Below, piece after piece: positions 45,705 to 54,674 of a DNA stretch of 64,000 bases. The first letter of the stretch is position 1, and every line of letters begins with the position of its first letter. Below the pieces are notes generated by a model that was not told the DNA's origin, did no database searches, and worked only from the letters and a program-made list of their open reading frames with translations. The stretch covers positions 2,170,001 through 2,234,000 of the forward strand of contig OY762824.1 in NCBI GenBank assembly GCA_963666465.1, read 5' to 3'. The translations under genes were made by a program, and so were the position numbers. This stretch comes from VXYL01 sp963666465 (GTDB taxonomy: Bacteria; Pseudomonadota; Gammaproteobacteria; Pseudomonadales; Azotimanducaceae).

Positions 45705-47781
45705 CTAGGGTGATTGCACGCTTTGGCTCCGGCGGTGTTCACGGTGCCGACGACGTTGTCGGTTGCTTGGCAGCGGAGGGTGGGCGGCCTTCGTCATGGC
45801 GGTTCGGCTTGCCGGACGGCGGCTTTTCGACGATTCGCCGAACGGGGGGACGCCCGCGGGAGGTGCTTGGCGGTGCGGAGGTCGGCCGGCCAGGTTCGGT
45901 GCTTGGGTAGGGCTAGTCGGGCGAGAGAATGGCGTCGAGGGCGTCGCCGCGGCGCATCATGCAGTGGCGGTTGGCCTCGGGCAGGTAGCGGAAGCCGTTG
46001 TGGAAGACGACGGCGAGGGCGATGTTGTTGAGCGTGGCGTGGTTGGCAGGGGCATGGCCGGCGCGGAAGCGCGCGGCGTCCTCTCCCATGCTGGCGTCGC
46101 GGCGGAAGTGGTTGCCGTTCTCGACCTGCCAGTGGCCGCGGTTCCAGGCCAGCAGCCGTTCGGCCCCGGCGCGGCCGGCGGGCACGGAGGTGATGCCGCA
46201 GGCGGTTTCGGCGGAAGTCTCGCCGGTCTTCGCGTTGGTGCGTTCGCGCACGACGCGGAACGCCTGGCGGGCCTCGGGGAACGGCGCGAACGTGTTCGGC
46301 AGCAGGTCGCGGGCGGCCACCCGCCGCGCTTCGATGCGGCCGTGCGCCTTGACGGGCTCGTCGGCGTGGCGGCGCACGGCGTCGCCGTCCCAGTCGATGG
46401 CCGCGAGCGGGGTGAAGGTGTCGGGGCAGTTCGCCTTGACCGACAGCACGCAGTCGGCGCCGTGCGCCTCGACGATGCTGCGCGCGGTGTCGCGGGCGGC
46501 GTGCAGGGCGTCGAGGGTGAGCACGCAGCCGCGCAGGTCGACGTCCTCGAGCAGCGCACGCAGCGCCGCCGCTTCGCCGCCCTCGTCGCGGCAGCAGCGC
46601 CCGGCCAGCGGCCGGCCTGCGTGGGTGACCAGCGTGACGGTCTCGAAGTGCGTGTTCTCGTCGGTGTGCCGGTTGGCGCCGCGGATGCGCTTGCCGTCGG
46701 CGGCCAGCGCCGGCTGTTCGGCGTCATCGGCGAGACGCGGTGCCGCCCAGGCCCGCAGCGCCTCTTCCAGGCCATCCGGGTCGGTGCCGGCCATCACCCG
46801 GCAGATGGTCGCCGCCGACGGCGCCTTCCACTCGCCGGCGGCGCTGCGCCACCCGCCCAGCGCGCGCAACTCCCGCGCCTCCAGGCCGGCCGCGAACTGC
46901 GCCGCCGCCACCGGCCCCGACAGCCCCGACAGCTTCGCGAGCGCGCAGATGGACAGCACCGTCTCCAGACGGTGCTTGCGGCCCTGGCCGCGGCGGCAGT
47001 CCGGCAGCCCCGCGAACACGTCGCGCAGCGAGCGCAGCTCGGACGGCGCGTAGCGAACCGGCACCGCCCGGCACGTCCACTCCGGACGGTCCGCCGGGTC
47101 CGCCAGCCGCTCGCGGGCGTCCGGGCGCAGCGCCCGCACGAACATCTCCTTCGGCGAACCGCGCGGGTCCGTGTACGACCCGCTGTGCCGCGCGAAGCCC
47201 TTCGCGCGCCCCACCCGCGTCCAGTTCGACGCCGCGTAGCAGGTGCCCGCGAACCGCGACGGGTCCACGAACGTCTCCGCGAGCTCCAGCGGATGGCCGC
47301 GCGCCGCCTCCCAGTCCGCGCTCAGCCGCCGCAGGCTGCGCGACAGCGACCGCGACGCCAGGTTCGCGATCCCCGACGCCTCCGGCAGCACCAGAAAACG
47401 CGTGTTGTTGCCGATCAGGTGCAGGCGCCGGAACTGCACCGACCGGTGCCAGCCCAGCCAGCGGTCCCGCGGCGCGCACCTGAACGCTCCCGACTGCCAG
47501 CCGAGAAGCGCCAGCCAGTGACCGCGCCAGACCGCAACGTGGCGCACGCCGCGACCCGCGAACTGGCGGAACCCCAGATGGTGGTGCTCGTCCACCAGCG
47601 CGTCCCACCGCCGACGCTCGTCCGCCCGAACCGGTCGAACCTCGACCTCGCCGACCACCACCTCCCGCCTGTCGAAAACCTCCGCCATGCACCCGTTGTA
47701 CAGCATCGGCCACCAAAAAGCCAGTACCTTTCCCTACATCGCCCCAATCAGCCTGTTGCGCCTAGCGTGCAATAGTCCTGG
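45705..47781 (-). mobile_element. ISAs1-family insertion sequence nested in MITE copy E
   Basis: 2077 bp. GAGGGCGT occurs directly on both sides (45697-45704 and 47782-47789), a perfect 8-bp target duplication typical of ISAs1. The ends CTAGGGTGATTGCACGCT and, complemented, CCAGGACTATTGCACGCT are imperfect inverted repeats (13 of 18 positions). One transposase gene fills most of it; the first ~200 bp after the left end are non-coding. Confidence 0.88.
45913..47688 (-). CDS. ISAs1-family transposase with N-terminal DUF4338 (DruA-like) domain
   Basis: 591 residues. The first ~220 form a DUF4338 domain (GWHRSVQFRRLHLIGNNTRFLVLP, ETFVDPSRFAGTCYAASNW, SPKEMFV). This domain is the same as DruA of the Druantia defence system and also occurs joined to transposases. 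Residues ~240-590 are an ISAs1 transposase (DVFAGLPDCRRGQGRKHRLETVLSI, DGKRIRG, TLDALHAARDTARSIVEAHGADCVLSVKAN, NRGHWQVENGNHFRRDASMGED). No frameshift. The ATG at 47688 was chosen for the MAEVFDRREV start. Confidence 0.92.
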   Translation of the reverse strand: MAEVFDRREVVVGEVEVRPVRADERRRWDALVDEHHHLGFRQFAGRGVRHVAVWRGHWLALLGWQSGAFRCAPRDRWLGWHRSVQFRRLHLIGNNTRFLVLPEASGIANLASRSLSRSLRRLSADWEAARGHPLELAETFVDPSRFAGTCYAASNWTRVGRAKGFARHSGSYTDPRGSPKEMFVRALRPDARERLADPADRPEWTCRAVPVRYAPSELRSLRDVFAGLPDCRRGQGRKHRLETVLSICALAKLSGLSGPVAAAQFAAGLEARELRALGGWRSAAGEWKAPSAATICRVMAGTDPDGLEEALRAWAAPRLADDAEQPALAADGKRIRGANRHTDENTHFETVTLVTHAGRPLAGRCCRDEGGEAAALRALLEDVDLRGCVLTLDALHAARDTARSIVEAHGADCVLSVKANCPDTFTPLAAIDWDGDAVRRHADEPVKAHGRIEARRVAARDLLPNTFAPFPEARQAFRVVRERTNAKTGETSAETACGITSVPAGRAGAERLLAWNRGHWQVENGNHFRRDASMGEDAARFRAGHAPANHATLNNIALAVVFHNGFRYLPEANRHCMMRRGDALDAILSPD

Positions 47782-47972
47782 GAGGGCGTCCCGTCCTCCA
47801 TGCGCGCCTGACGGCGCGTCCTCCCTGCAACATGCCGCGATGTGCCCTGCGCGCCCTTGCGGGCGCGGCGCGCCTGACGGCGCGATGGAGGGCGGGACGC
47901 CCTTCCTCCGGGGGACGCCCTTCCTCCGGGGGACGGCGCCAGACACTGCACAAGCCAAAGTGAGACACTGCC
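47782..47972 (-). mobile_element. MITE-like element, copy E, right half
   Basis: Resumes the GC-rich core with GAGGGCGTCCC and ends with CAAAGTGAGACACTGCC at 47956-47972. Together with 45576-45704 it makes one element of about 310 bp. The GGGGGACGCCCTTCCTCC unit is repeated twice near 47900-47930. Confidence 0.85.
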
Positions 47973-48266
47973 CCCAGCAGGATGCGCCCCTCTCTGGGCG
48001 CCTCGTGGTAGGCTGCCGCACCCAAGTGGATTGGAACAGTCAACACAAGAACAGTCCATATGGCTAGCCGATCACAGTTCCACCAGTTCCACAAGACGGG
48101 CGCGCCAGCGGAGTTGGCGGTCGAGCCCAGGATGACGGCTGGCGATGTTCCTGCGCTCGCTAACGGCCTGTCACCATGCATCGCGGCACCAATATGCACG
48201 CGCGAACGCGGTGTGGCGTCGCGTGCGTGACAGCGCGGCGGGCATGGACGCGGTGATGCGGAGCTG
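47973..48266. other. Intergenic stretch with nothing recognised
   Basis: About 290 bases between the MITE and the next gene. No pilin-like or other small gene was found in it. Confidence 0.4.
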
Positions 48267-49880
48267 ATGACGCCACCGCGTGCGCGAGCGCCGGTCAGCG
48301 GGAAGACATGGGTCATTCTGGCGCTGCCGGTGGTCCTGTTGGCTGCGGCCATCGCCTGGCTGTACAGCAACGACGATGCCGCGGTGGAACTCGCCTTGGA
48401 CGAGCATCTTTGCCCGATCGGGGGCGAGGCGAGCGCCAGCAAGGCGTTTCTCGTCGATCTCACGAAGCCCATCGACTCCGGTTCGTTGCCACCGGCGCTG
48501 CTGAAGCGTGTCGTCGGAGAACTCGAGCGCGGCGACGAACTGCGGCTGTATCTCGTAAACAGTGCCGAGGACACGCCCCGCACGGAATTCGGGAGGCTGT
48601 GCAAGCCGTTTGGGGATGCGGACCTCGATGTGATGTCCAAGGACTACGGTGGCGGCGCGATGCATGGCTGCGAAGACATCCCCGCGCAGCTAACGCCCCG
48701 GGTGCGCGAACTTGCGCGGCGGTTCTGCGCGCTCCAGGCGGAAATGGAAACCCGTCTGGCGCGGGCGGCGGAGGATGCCGCAGCGCGGATCGCGACGGAC
48801 GGCTCGCCACTGGTCGAAGCCCTGACCGACCTCCTGGTCGAAATGGCGGAGCGGGCGGCGCCGCAGACGCTCTACATGTTCTCGGACATGATGCAGCGTG
48901 CGCCCTGGTTCTCCCATCTGGAGGTTCCCTGGCAGCAGTGGCATCACGGCGCGCTGGTCTATCTGGTGCAGCCGTGGGTGCAGGTGCCGTCCACCGGCGC
49001 CATGCGCGTCGAGCTGTTCTACGTGCCAAGGATCGGTTCGACGGACCAACCGCGCATCCGCCGCGAACATCAGCGATTCTGGCAGGAGTATTTCGGCGAT
49101 GTGCCCGTGAGGTACCACGACCAGGCGCCGATGAGCGGGTACGACGCCACGGCCCTGATGGACGATCTGAGGGTGGCGGAACTGGCCGCTGGCGCATGGC
49201 GTGACGCCGAGGACCTGCTGTCGCAGATGCAACAGGAACGGCGACGGCTCGAGGCAGCGAGGGAGAGGCTTGTGCAGGCACTCGACCGCGTGGAGCAGGT
49301 GCAACCCGCGTCACGGGAAGGACGGGAAGGCAAGGCCCAGCGCGGCGAACTCGCGGCCGATGCCGCCGAGCTGCCCGTGGCGCAGCCGGCGCCACGGGCA
49401 AGCGAGGTCCAGCGTGGCTCGCCGGTGACATCGGACGGCGCGGACGGAGCAGGCGGCGATGTCGGCGGAGCGACGTCCCGACGCACTGCGGCAGCGGGCC
49501 CCGCTGAAACGCCTGCGCCTCCGCCCGTCGGGGGGCCATGCGAACTCTCGCCGACGCCCGCCAGCGCAGGTCTGGCGCCCGCATATCCGCAACGCGGCCG
49601 CACGGACCTCGGCACGGCATCGGTCGCGATCCGATACGTCGTGGACGACGAGGGCGAAACGCCTGACGACGAGGTCCGGCCGATCGCGGAGCGCTCCAGT
49701 GCGGCCATCGAGCGCCATCTCGACCTGTTCGTCGAGTCCGCAGTGGCGGCCGTGCAGCAATGGTCGTTCGAGATTGCCGGCGCCGATGCCTGCGTCTTTC
49801 CGGTGGAGCAGGCCACTACCTTCGAGTTCTCGTATCCACAGCGCGGGAACGGTTGGCAGAGCCCAGCGCTCCCCTTCTGA
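48267..49880 (+). CDS. Membrane-anchored protein with vWA-like and TonB-C-like parts
   Basis: 537 residues. One N-terminal membrane helix (TWVILALPVVLLAAAIAWLY) is followed by an alpha/beta region resembling a von Willebrand A fold (FLVDLTKPI near residue 60, LRLYLVNSAED, and TLYMFSDMMQ near residue 205), though with a degenerate metal site. A coiled-coil segment (about residues 300-350) and an Ala/Pro-rich linker lead to a C-terminal TonB-C-like domain (TASVAIRYVVDDEGETPDD...AVAAVQQWSFE). Located between parts of the Tad locus, it may be an accessory factor of that machine; the function is unknown. Confidence 0.6.
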   Translation: MTPPRARAPVSGKTWVILALPVVLLAAAIAWLYSNDDAAVELALDEHLCPIGGEASASKAFLVDLTKPIDSGSLPPALLKRVVGELERGDELRLYLVNSAEDTPRTEFGRLCKPFGDADLDVMSKDYGGGAMHGCEDIPAQLTPRVRELARRFCALQAEMETRLARAAEDAAARIATDGSPLVEALTDLLVEMAERAAPQTLYMFSDMMQRAPWFSHLEVPWQQWHHGALVYLVQPWVQVPSTGAMRVELFYVPRIGSTDQPRIRREHQRFWQEYFGDVPVRYHDQAPMSGYDATALMDDLRVAELAAGAWRDAEDLLSQMQQERRRLEAARERLVQALDRVEQVQPASREGREGKAQRGELAADAAELPVAQPAPRASEVQRGSPVTSDGADGAGGDVGGATSRRTAAAGPAETPAPPPVGGPCELSPTPASAGLAPAYPQRGRTDLGTASVAIRYVVDDEGETPDDEVRPIAERSSAAIERHLDLFVESAVAAVQQWSFEIAGADACVFPVEQATTFEFSYPQRGNGWQSPALPF

Positions 49881-50003
49881 GGGCATGGCGCGCGCAAAAC
49901 CGAAAGGCCGGATGGCTGGCTTCCTGCCGGCGGGACCAGCGCCACAAGAACCGTTGCCTTCGGCTGGCTAGAGGCCCGCCGCCCGCGCATGGACAAAACC
50001 GGC

Positions 50004-50458
50004 CAGCAGTTCTCATTTTGGCTTGTGCAGTGTCTGGCGCCGTCCTCCGGGGGGAGGGCGTCCCGCCCTCCATCGCGCCGCAAGGCGCGCCGCGCCGTCA
50101 GGCGCCGCGCCCGCAAGGGCGCGCAGGGCACATCGCGGCAGGCGCAGGGAGGACGCGCCTGACGGCGCGCATGGAGGGCGGGACGCCCTCCCCCCGAGGC
50201 CCTCCCCCCTCCCCCCGAGGCCCTCCCCCCTCCCCCCGAGGCCCTCCCCCTCCCATAGAGAGCGGTCCCGGCAGGCAAGTCGACGCAGTCGCCGGTTGCG
50301 AACGGCCATGCGCCACGTCAGCGCCACAAGAACCGTTGCCTTTTCGGCAACGCTTCCTGCCCCAGCCCAAGCCGTCCTGTCACCCTGTCGGCATTCGGCC
50401 AGCTTGCGCCGTCCGAAGTCCGACAGGCTGTCAGGCAAGTTCAAGGTGAGACACTGTC
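50004..50458 (+). mobile_element. MITE-like element, copy F (with nested R3 repeat)
   Basis: The right end is the family type (CAAGGTGAGACACTG, then TCC). The left end instead reads CAGCAGTTCTCATTTTGGC, which matches the ends of the second MITE family at 50486-50618. The interior has the GC-rich core, a triplicated AGGCCCTCCCCCCTCCCCCCG-like block near 50195-50245, and the R3 repeat at about 50330-50437. It appears to be a hybrid. Confidence 0.75.
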
Positions 50459-50485
50459 CACCGAGGCAGCAATTCTCCACCGAGG

Positions 50486-50618
50486 CAGCAATTCCCATTT
50501 TGGCCTTCAGCCCCCTCAACTGGACGGGTCTGCCGGTCGATTTGGCCCGGATTGGGTTCGAAAACGCGGAGCGCAATGCGCCTGACAGCGAAGCCAGACG
50601 CCAAAATGAGAATTGCTG
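50486..50618. mobile_element. Second small MITE, 133 bp, with 19-bp inverted ends
   Basis: CAGCAATTCCCATTTTGGC at 50486-50504 and its complement GCCAAAATGAGAATTGCTG at 50600-50618, identical at 18 of 19 positions. An 18-bp CCACCGAGGCAGCAATTC segment is tandemly repeated at the left edge. It ends 53 bp before the tadA start and so could affect its expression. Confidence 0.75.
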
Positions 50619-50670
50619 AAAACCGGCGCCGGCACTTCCGTCTGCGCCCAAACTCGCGTAGAGTTGGCTC

Positions 50671-52032
50671 ATGGCCCAGTCGTTCCGCAAGCGTCACCGA
50701 GAGTCTCGCTCTGACCGCGAGGCCACGACCCGTGCGGTGGCGACGCCGACGAGCGAGAACGACCGCTTCGAGTCCATCGTGCCGTGGTACCACAGCCGGC
50801 TGCTCGAAGAGCTCGACAGGGAGGAAGCCTCCACGCTCGACGAAAAAGACCTGCGCGAGCTGCTGTCACCCATGCTGCGACGCATCGAGACCGAAGCCGG
50901 CGCGCCTGCCATCGGGGGCATGCACAAGGCTCTCGCCGAACGCCTTGTGGACGAGATGCGGGGGCTCGGGCCGCTTGGCCCCCTGCTGCGCGACGACGAC
51001 ATCACCGACATCATGGTCAATGGCCTGCACTCCGTCTATATAGAGCGTTTCGGGAAGCTGCAGAAGGCAAACGTCCGGTTTCGGGACGCGGACCATCTGA
51101 CACACATCGCGCAGCGCATTGCCGTAACCGCCGGTCGGCGTGTGGACGAACTCAGTCCCATGTGCGATGCCCGTCTCCGGGATGGTTCGCGCGTGAACAT
51201 CATTGGCCCCCCTCTTGCCATTGACGGCGCCGCCATCTCCATCCGTCGCTTCCGCGAGGGCGGCTTCGACGTTGATGCCCTCATGCGAAACGGCGCCATG
51301 AGCGAGGGCATGGGGGCCCTGCTCGAGCTCGCGGCGGAGGCGAGGCTCAACATCGTCATCTCCGGCGGAACCGGGTCAGGCAAGACCACGCTCCTCAACG
51401 CCCTGTCGGGCTTCATCAGCGCCGATGAACGGATCGTCACGCTCGAGGACGCGGCGGAACTGCGCCTGCGCCAGCCCCACGTGGTTCGACTCGAGACGCG
51501 CCCGCCTTCGGCCGAGGGCGGGGGCGAGATCCTCATGGAGGACCTCCTCAAGAATGCCCTGCGAATGCGGCCGGATCGCATCATTGTCGGCGAAGTGCGG
51601 GGTTCCGAGGCGTTCATTGCCCTACAAGCCATGAACACCGGACACCCCGGCTCGATGTTCACCATCCACGCCAACAGCTCGCGCGACACGCTGGCGAGGC
51701 TCGAGTACATGCTGATGATGGCGTCCGGGGAAATGCCGCTCTCGGCCATCCGCAACCAGATCATTTCCGCCGTGGACCTCATCGTCCAGTCGGCGCGGTT
51801 CCAGGACGGCACCCGGCGCGTCACGGCCATTACCGACGTCTGCGGGCTCGAAGGGAACATCGCCGTCACCGAAGACCTTTGGAGCTTCGACCAGGCCGAA
51901 GGCAGCTTCCGAAGCAGCGGACAGAGGCCCTCGTTCGCCGACAGGATCGAGGCGCTCGGACGCGGCAGCGACCTGAATGCGGCCCTCGGGCGCGCGAGCC
52001 ATCCCGTGCGCCTGCGGTCGCACGGCAGATGA
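50671..52032 (+). CDS. tadA: TadA/CpaF secretion ATPase
   Basis: 453 residues. A type II/IV secretion-like ATPase that powers Flp pilus assembly at the inner membrane. Walker A is GGTGSGKTT near residues 232-240; the Asp box (VTLEDAAELRL), Walker B (RPDRIIVGEVRGSEA) and His box (GHPGSMFTIHANS) are all intact. The N-terminal helical part (LGPLGPLLRDDDITDIMVNG) is typical of CpaF. First gene of a tight tadA-tadB-tadC unit. Confidence 0.96.
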   Translation: MAQSFRKRHRESRSDREATTRAVATPTSENDRFESIVPWYHSRLLEELDREEASTLDEKDLRELLSPMLRRIETEAGAPAIGGMHKALAERLVDEMRGLGPLGPLLRDDDITDIMVNGLHSVYIERFGKLQKANVRFRDADHLTHIAQRIAVTAGRRVDELSPMCDARLRDGSRVNIIGPPLAIDGAAISIRRFREGGFDVDALMRNGAMSEGMGALLELAAEARLNIVISGGTGSGKTTLLNALSGFISADERIVTLEDAAELRLRQPHVVRLETRPPSAEGGGEILMEDLLKNALRMRPDRIIVGEVRGSEAFIALQAMNTGHPGSMFTIHANSSRDTLARLEYMLMMASGEMPLSAIRNQIISAVDLIVQSARFQDGTRRVTAITDVCGLEGNIAVTEDLWSFDQAEGSFRSSGQRPSFADRIEALGRGSDLNAALGRASHPVRLRSHGR

Positions 52033-52033
52033 C

Positions 52034-52978
52034 ATGGAGCTTTCGTCCATCATGGCCGGAGTCTTTGTGCTGGCTGCACTGGCCCTTTTCGTGGGCGTGG
52101 TCTCCGAATCGCTGCGCCGGCGTGCCCGGGTGGGCAAGCGACTCGAAGCCGTTGTCGGCATTCTCTACGCCGAGGACGTGCCGGAGGTCGCCCCCAAGAG
52201 CAGCGGCGGGCAACAGGGCAGCAGGCCGGCGCCCTATGTCGCCATGCTGGATCGGCGCTATCCGCTGTCCGGCTGGGCACGCACCTCCCTCATCGCCCTG
52301 GCCGCCGGCGTTCTCACCGCCGCTTGCGTGCTGGCGGCGCTGACCTTCTTCGGCGTGCCGGTGCTCGCCGGTCTGCCGCTTGCGCTTCTCGTCGCGTTCG
52401 CCGCCGGCTGGGCCATCGGCGACACCATCGAAGCGCGCAATCGCGAGCGTTTTCAGAGTGCCTTTCTGGTTGCCATCGAGGACTTCGAGCGCCAGGTGCG
52501 CTTCGGCGTCATGGCGTCGCGAGCGTTCGATTCCATGGCCTCCAGCGCAACGGGCACGGCCGGCGAGGTGCTCCGCAAGGTTGCGTTGGACGTCTCCCTC
52601 GGCGACTCGCTCGGCGAAGCCATCGGCCGCGAGGCGCGACGGATACGATCCGGCGAAATGGCGATGCTGTCTGCCGTCATATCCGTCCAGACACAGGTGG
52701 GAGGCCGGCTCGCCGAAGCCGTGCGCCAGCTGACCGGGATGTTGCGCGAACGCATCGACAACCGCCATCGCATGCGTGCCGCCACCTCCGAGCCCAAGAT
52801 CAGCCTGCTTGTCCTTTGCGCCCTTCCGTTCGCCGGAGTGGGCCTCCAGGCGGCGACGCAGCCGGAACTGTTCGAGACGCTCCTCAGCTCGGCGCGACAC
52901 CTGCTGGGCATTGGCGTCGGCATGATCCTGCTGGGCATGGTTGTGTCGTTCTTCATCGTTCGAGCGGCAAGCCGATGA
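52034..52978 (+). CDS. tadB: TadB inner-membrane platform protein
   Basis: 314 residues: one N-terminal helix, two central helices and C-terminal helices around a T2SS-F domain (FQSAFLVAIEDFERQVRFGVMASRAFD..., residues ~150-270). It forms the inner-membrane platform with TadC. It starts one base after the tadA stop and overlaps tadC by ATGA. Confidence 0.92.
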   Translation: MELSSIMAGVFVLAALALFVGVVSESLRRRARVGKRLEAVVGILYAEDVPEVAPKSSGGQQGSRPAPYVAMLDRRYPLSGWARTSLIALAAGVLTAACVLAALTFFGVPVLAGLPLALLVAFAAGWAIGDTIEARNRERFQSAFLVAIEDFERQVRFGVMASRAFDSMASSATGTAGEVLRKVALDVSLGDSLGEAIGREARRIRSGEMAMLSAVISVQTQVGGRLAEAVRQLTGMLRERIDNRHRMRAATSEPKISLLVLCALPFAGVGLQAATQPELFETLLSSARHLLGIGVGMILLGMVVSFFIVRAASR

Positions 52979-53916
52979 CCAACACCGACATCTCCATCGC
53001 CGGGTTCGCCACGTTGGCGATATTGATTTACGCACTGGTTGTGACGGTGCTTGCGAGGCGGCGGATGGGGCGTCGCCTGCGGCTGGCCATGGGCGGACAG
53101 CACCAGGGTCGGTCCTCGACCCCGGGAGCGACCGAGCTGCGCGTCAGATTCCTCGGGTTCATGGGCTTTCTCGGCAACCTGCTGCCGCTTGGGGACGCCG
53201 ATCGCGGCAAGATCGCAAGGGGGCTTCAGCGCGCCGGCTTCCGCTCCGAGAACGCGCTGCTGACCGTCCTGGGCGCAAAGCTGGTCGCCCTGGCGGCGGG
53301 CCTCGTCGGCGGCTTCGTCCTGCTCCTGCCGGCGTTGCCGGGCGCTCTGGGACTGGCGTCCGGGCTGGCTGGCGGCGTGTGCTTCGGGGTCGCGCTCAAC
53401 CTCCTCCCGGAGCTTGTGGTTTCGCGCCTCGCAGCCCTCCGCATGCGGCGCATCCGCAGCGGCCTGGCGGACGCCTTCGACCTGCTCATCGTGTGCCTTG
53501 AATCGGGCAACACGTTCGAACGCGCCCTGCAACGCACGGTCGCAGACTTGCGCGTCTTTCGGCCGGACCTGGCGGCCGAACTCCGCCAGGTGAGCCTGGA
53601 CCTGAATCTGCACGGACGCACGCGTGAAGCCGCCATTGGCCGCCTGGTGGAGCGGCTCGACAGCCAGGAGTTTCGGGATCTATCGTCGGCAATCGTCGGC
53701 AACGAACAACAAGGCACGCCCGTTGCCGAAGCCCTGCGCAACCTCGCCGCGTCGCATCGCGTCGAAACCATCTCCGCCATACAGGCGAAAACGGCGCGCC
53801 TGCCGATCCTGCTCATATTGCCGACAATCGTCTTCGTGCTGCCGGGCATGATGGTGATCCTGGGAGGGCCGGCGATGGTGAAGTTGACCGAATCGCTGTC
53901 CGTCGGCGGCTCCTGA
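52975..53916 (+). CDS. tadC: TadC inner-membrane platform protein
   Basis: 313 residues, with a T2SS-F domain in the second half (LADAFDLLIVCLESGNTFERALQRTVADL...) and hydrophobic segments at the N-terminus, centre and C-terminus (LLILPTIVFVLPGMMVILGG). Partner of TadB. The ATG overlaps the tadB stop. It is the last gene of the unit, facing a convergent gene 174 bp away. Confidence 0.92.
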   Translation: MTNTDISIAGFATLAILIYALVVTVLARRRMGRRLRLAMGGQHQGRSSTPGATELRVRFLGFMGFLGNLLPLGDADRGKIARGLQRAGFRSENALLTVLGAKLVALAAGLVGGFVLLLPALPGALGLASGLAGGVCFGVALNLLPELVVSRLAALRMRRIRSGLADAFDLLIVCLESGNTFERALQRTVADLRVFRPDLAAELRQVSLDLNLHGRTREAAIGRLVERLDSQEFRDLSSAIVGNEQQGTPVAEALRNLAASHRVETISAIQAKTARLPILLILPTIVFVLPGMMVILGGPAMVKLTESLSVGGS

Positions 53917-54090
53917 GCGGAGCGACGCCTGCACCTTTCACCGGCTCACGGGCGCCGCAGCTAGCGATTTGATGGGAGCGCCAAAAGCGCGCGCGTCCTC
54001 TTCCGGCCTCGGCCAGGAGGCGCGAGCGAATGCGAGCCCGAAGGCCAGGCAGTTCGCGAAGCGAACTGCCGACGCGCCCGCAAGGGCGCG

Positions 54091-54639
54091 CTAGTCCCAG
54101 ATGCTGCGACGCACGTTGCCGGATCGCTGGTTGAACACTGCGCCCGGATCCACGGGGGAGCGGTCGGCATCCGGCCTGCGCGCAGCTGGCGTCATGTCGT
54201 CCTCATAGAGGCCGGCATCCCGTATTTCGGCCAGTGCCTGATGCATCGACTCCCATCCGAGGCCCAAGGTCGTCTTCGCTCGCTCGATCACGACGATCAG
54301 GATTTCGTTCGCATGTCCCGGAACCCGCGACATGAAGAAGTAGGAGTCGTCGGTGGTGATCTGCACTTCCTCCACGTCATGCGTCGCATGATTCGCCCCG
54401 TCCGCCGAACCGCATTCGTTGAAGCAGGAAGCCCCGGCAAGAGCAAGCGCCTCCATGGCATCCGCGCTGACCCGCGCGGTGTCCCCGTGCATCACAAGGG
54501 GCAGGCCCGTTTCCAGGTCCAGCAGCACGCACGCACTCATTTCGTCCACATCGGCCGCAATACTCTCGCACGCCCTGTGCAGGCTCTCCCTTCGCACGAT
54601 GCAACTCCCACGCCCACGAACCAAGCTTGAGCCTACCAT
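54091..54639 (-). CDS. Roadblock/LC7-like small protein next to the Tad genes
   Basis: About 182 residues. The central part (CVLLDLETGLPLVMHGD, then ADAMEALALAG, and a strand-rich segment VEEVQITTDDSYFFMSRVPGHANEILIVVIERAKTTLGLG) looks like a roadblock/longin-type sensor fold; the tail is hydrophilic. The ATG at 54639 is the first plausible start outside the neighbouring repeat. Convergent with tadC. The domain assignment is tentative. Confidence 0.6.
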   Translation of the reverse strand: MVGSSLVRGRGSCIVRRESLHRACESIAADVDEMSACVLLDLETGLPLVMHGDTARVSADAMEALALAGASCFNECGSADGANHATHDVEEVQITTDDSYFFMSRVPGHANEILIVVIERAKTTLGLGWESMHQALAEIRDAGLYEDDMTPAARRPDADRSPVDPGAVFNQRSGNVRRSIWD

Positions 54640-54674
54640 GTCGCGTTTCGTAGTGGGCAAGTGGGAGTGGGTAA

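Noticed and set aside
45913..47688. DUF4338 domain as evidence of a Druantia defence system
   Set aside because: It is fused to a transposase within a complete insertion sequence, and no druB-E-like genes are present.
53917..54090. Terminator between tadC and the convergent gene
   Set aside because: Only scattered GC-rich inverted repeats without a T-run; not strong enough to annotate.
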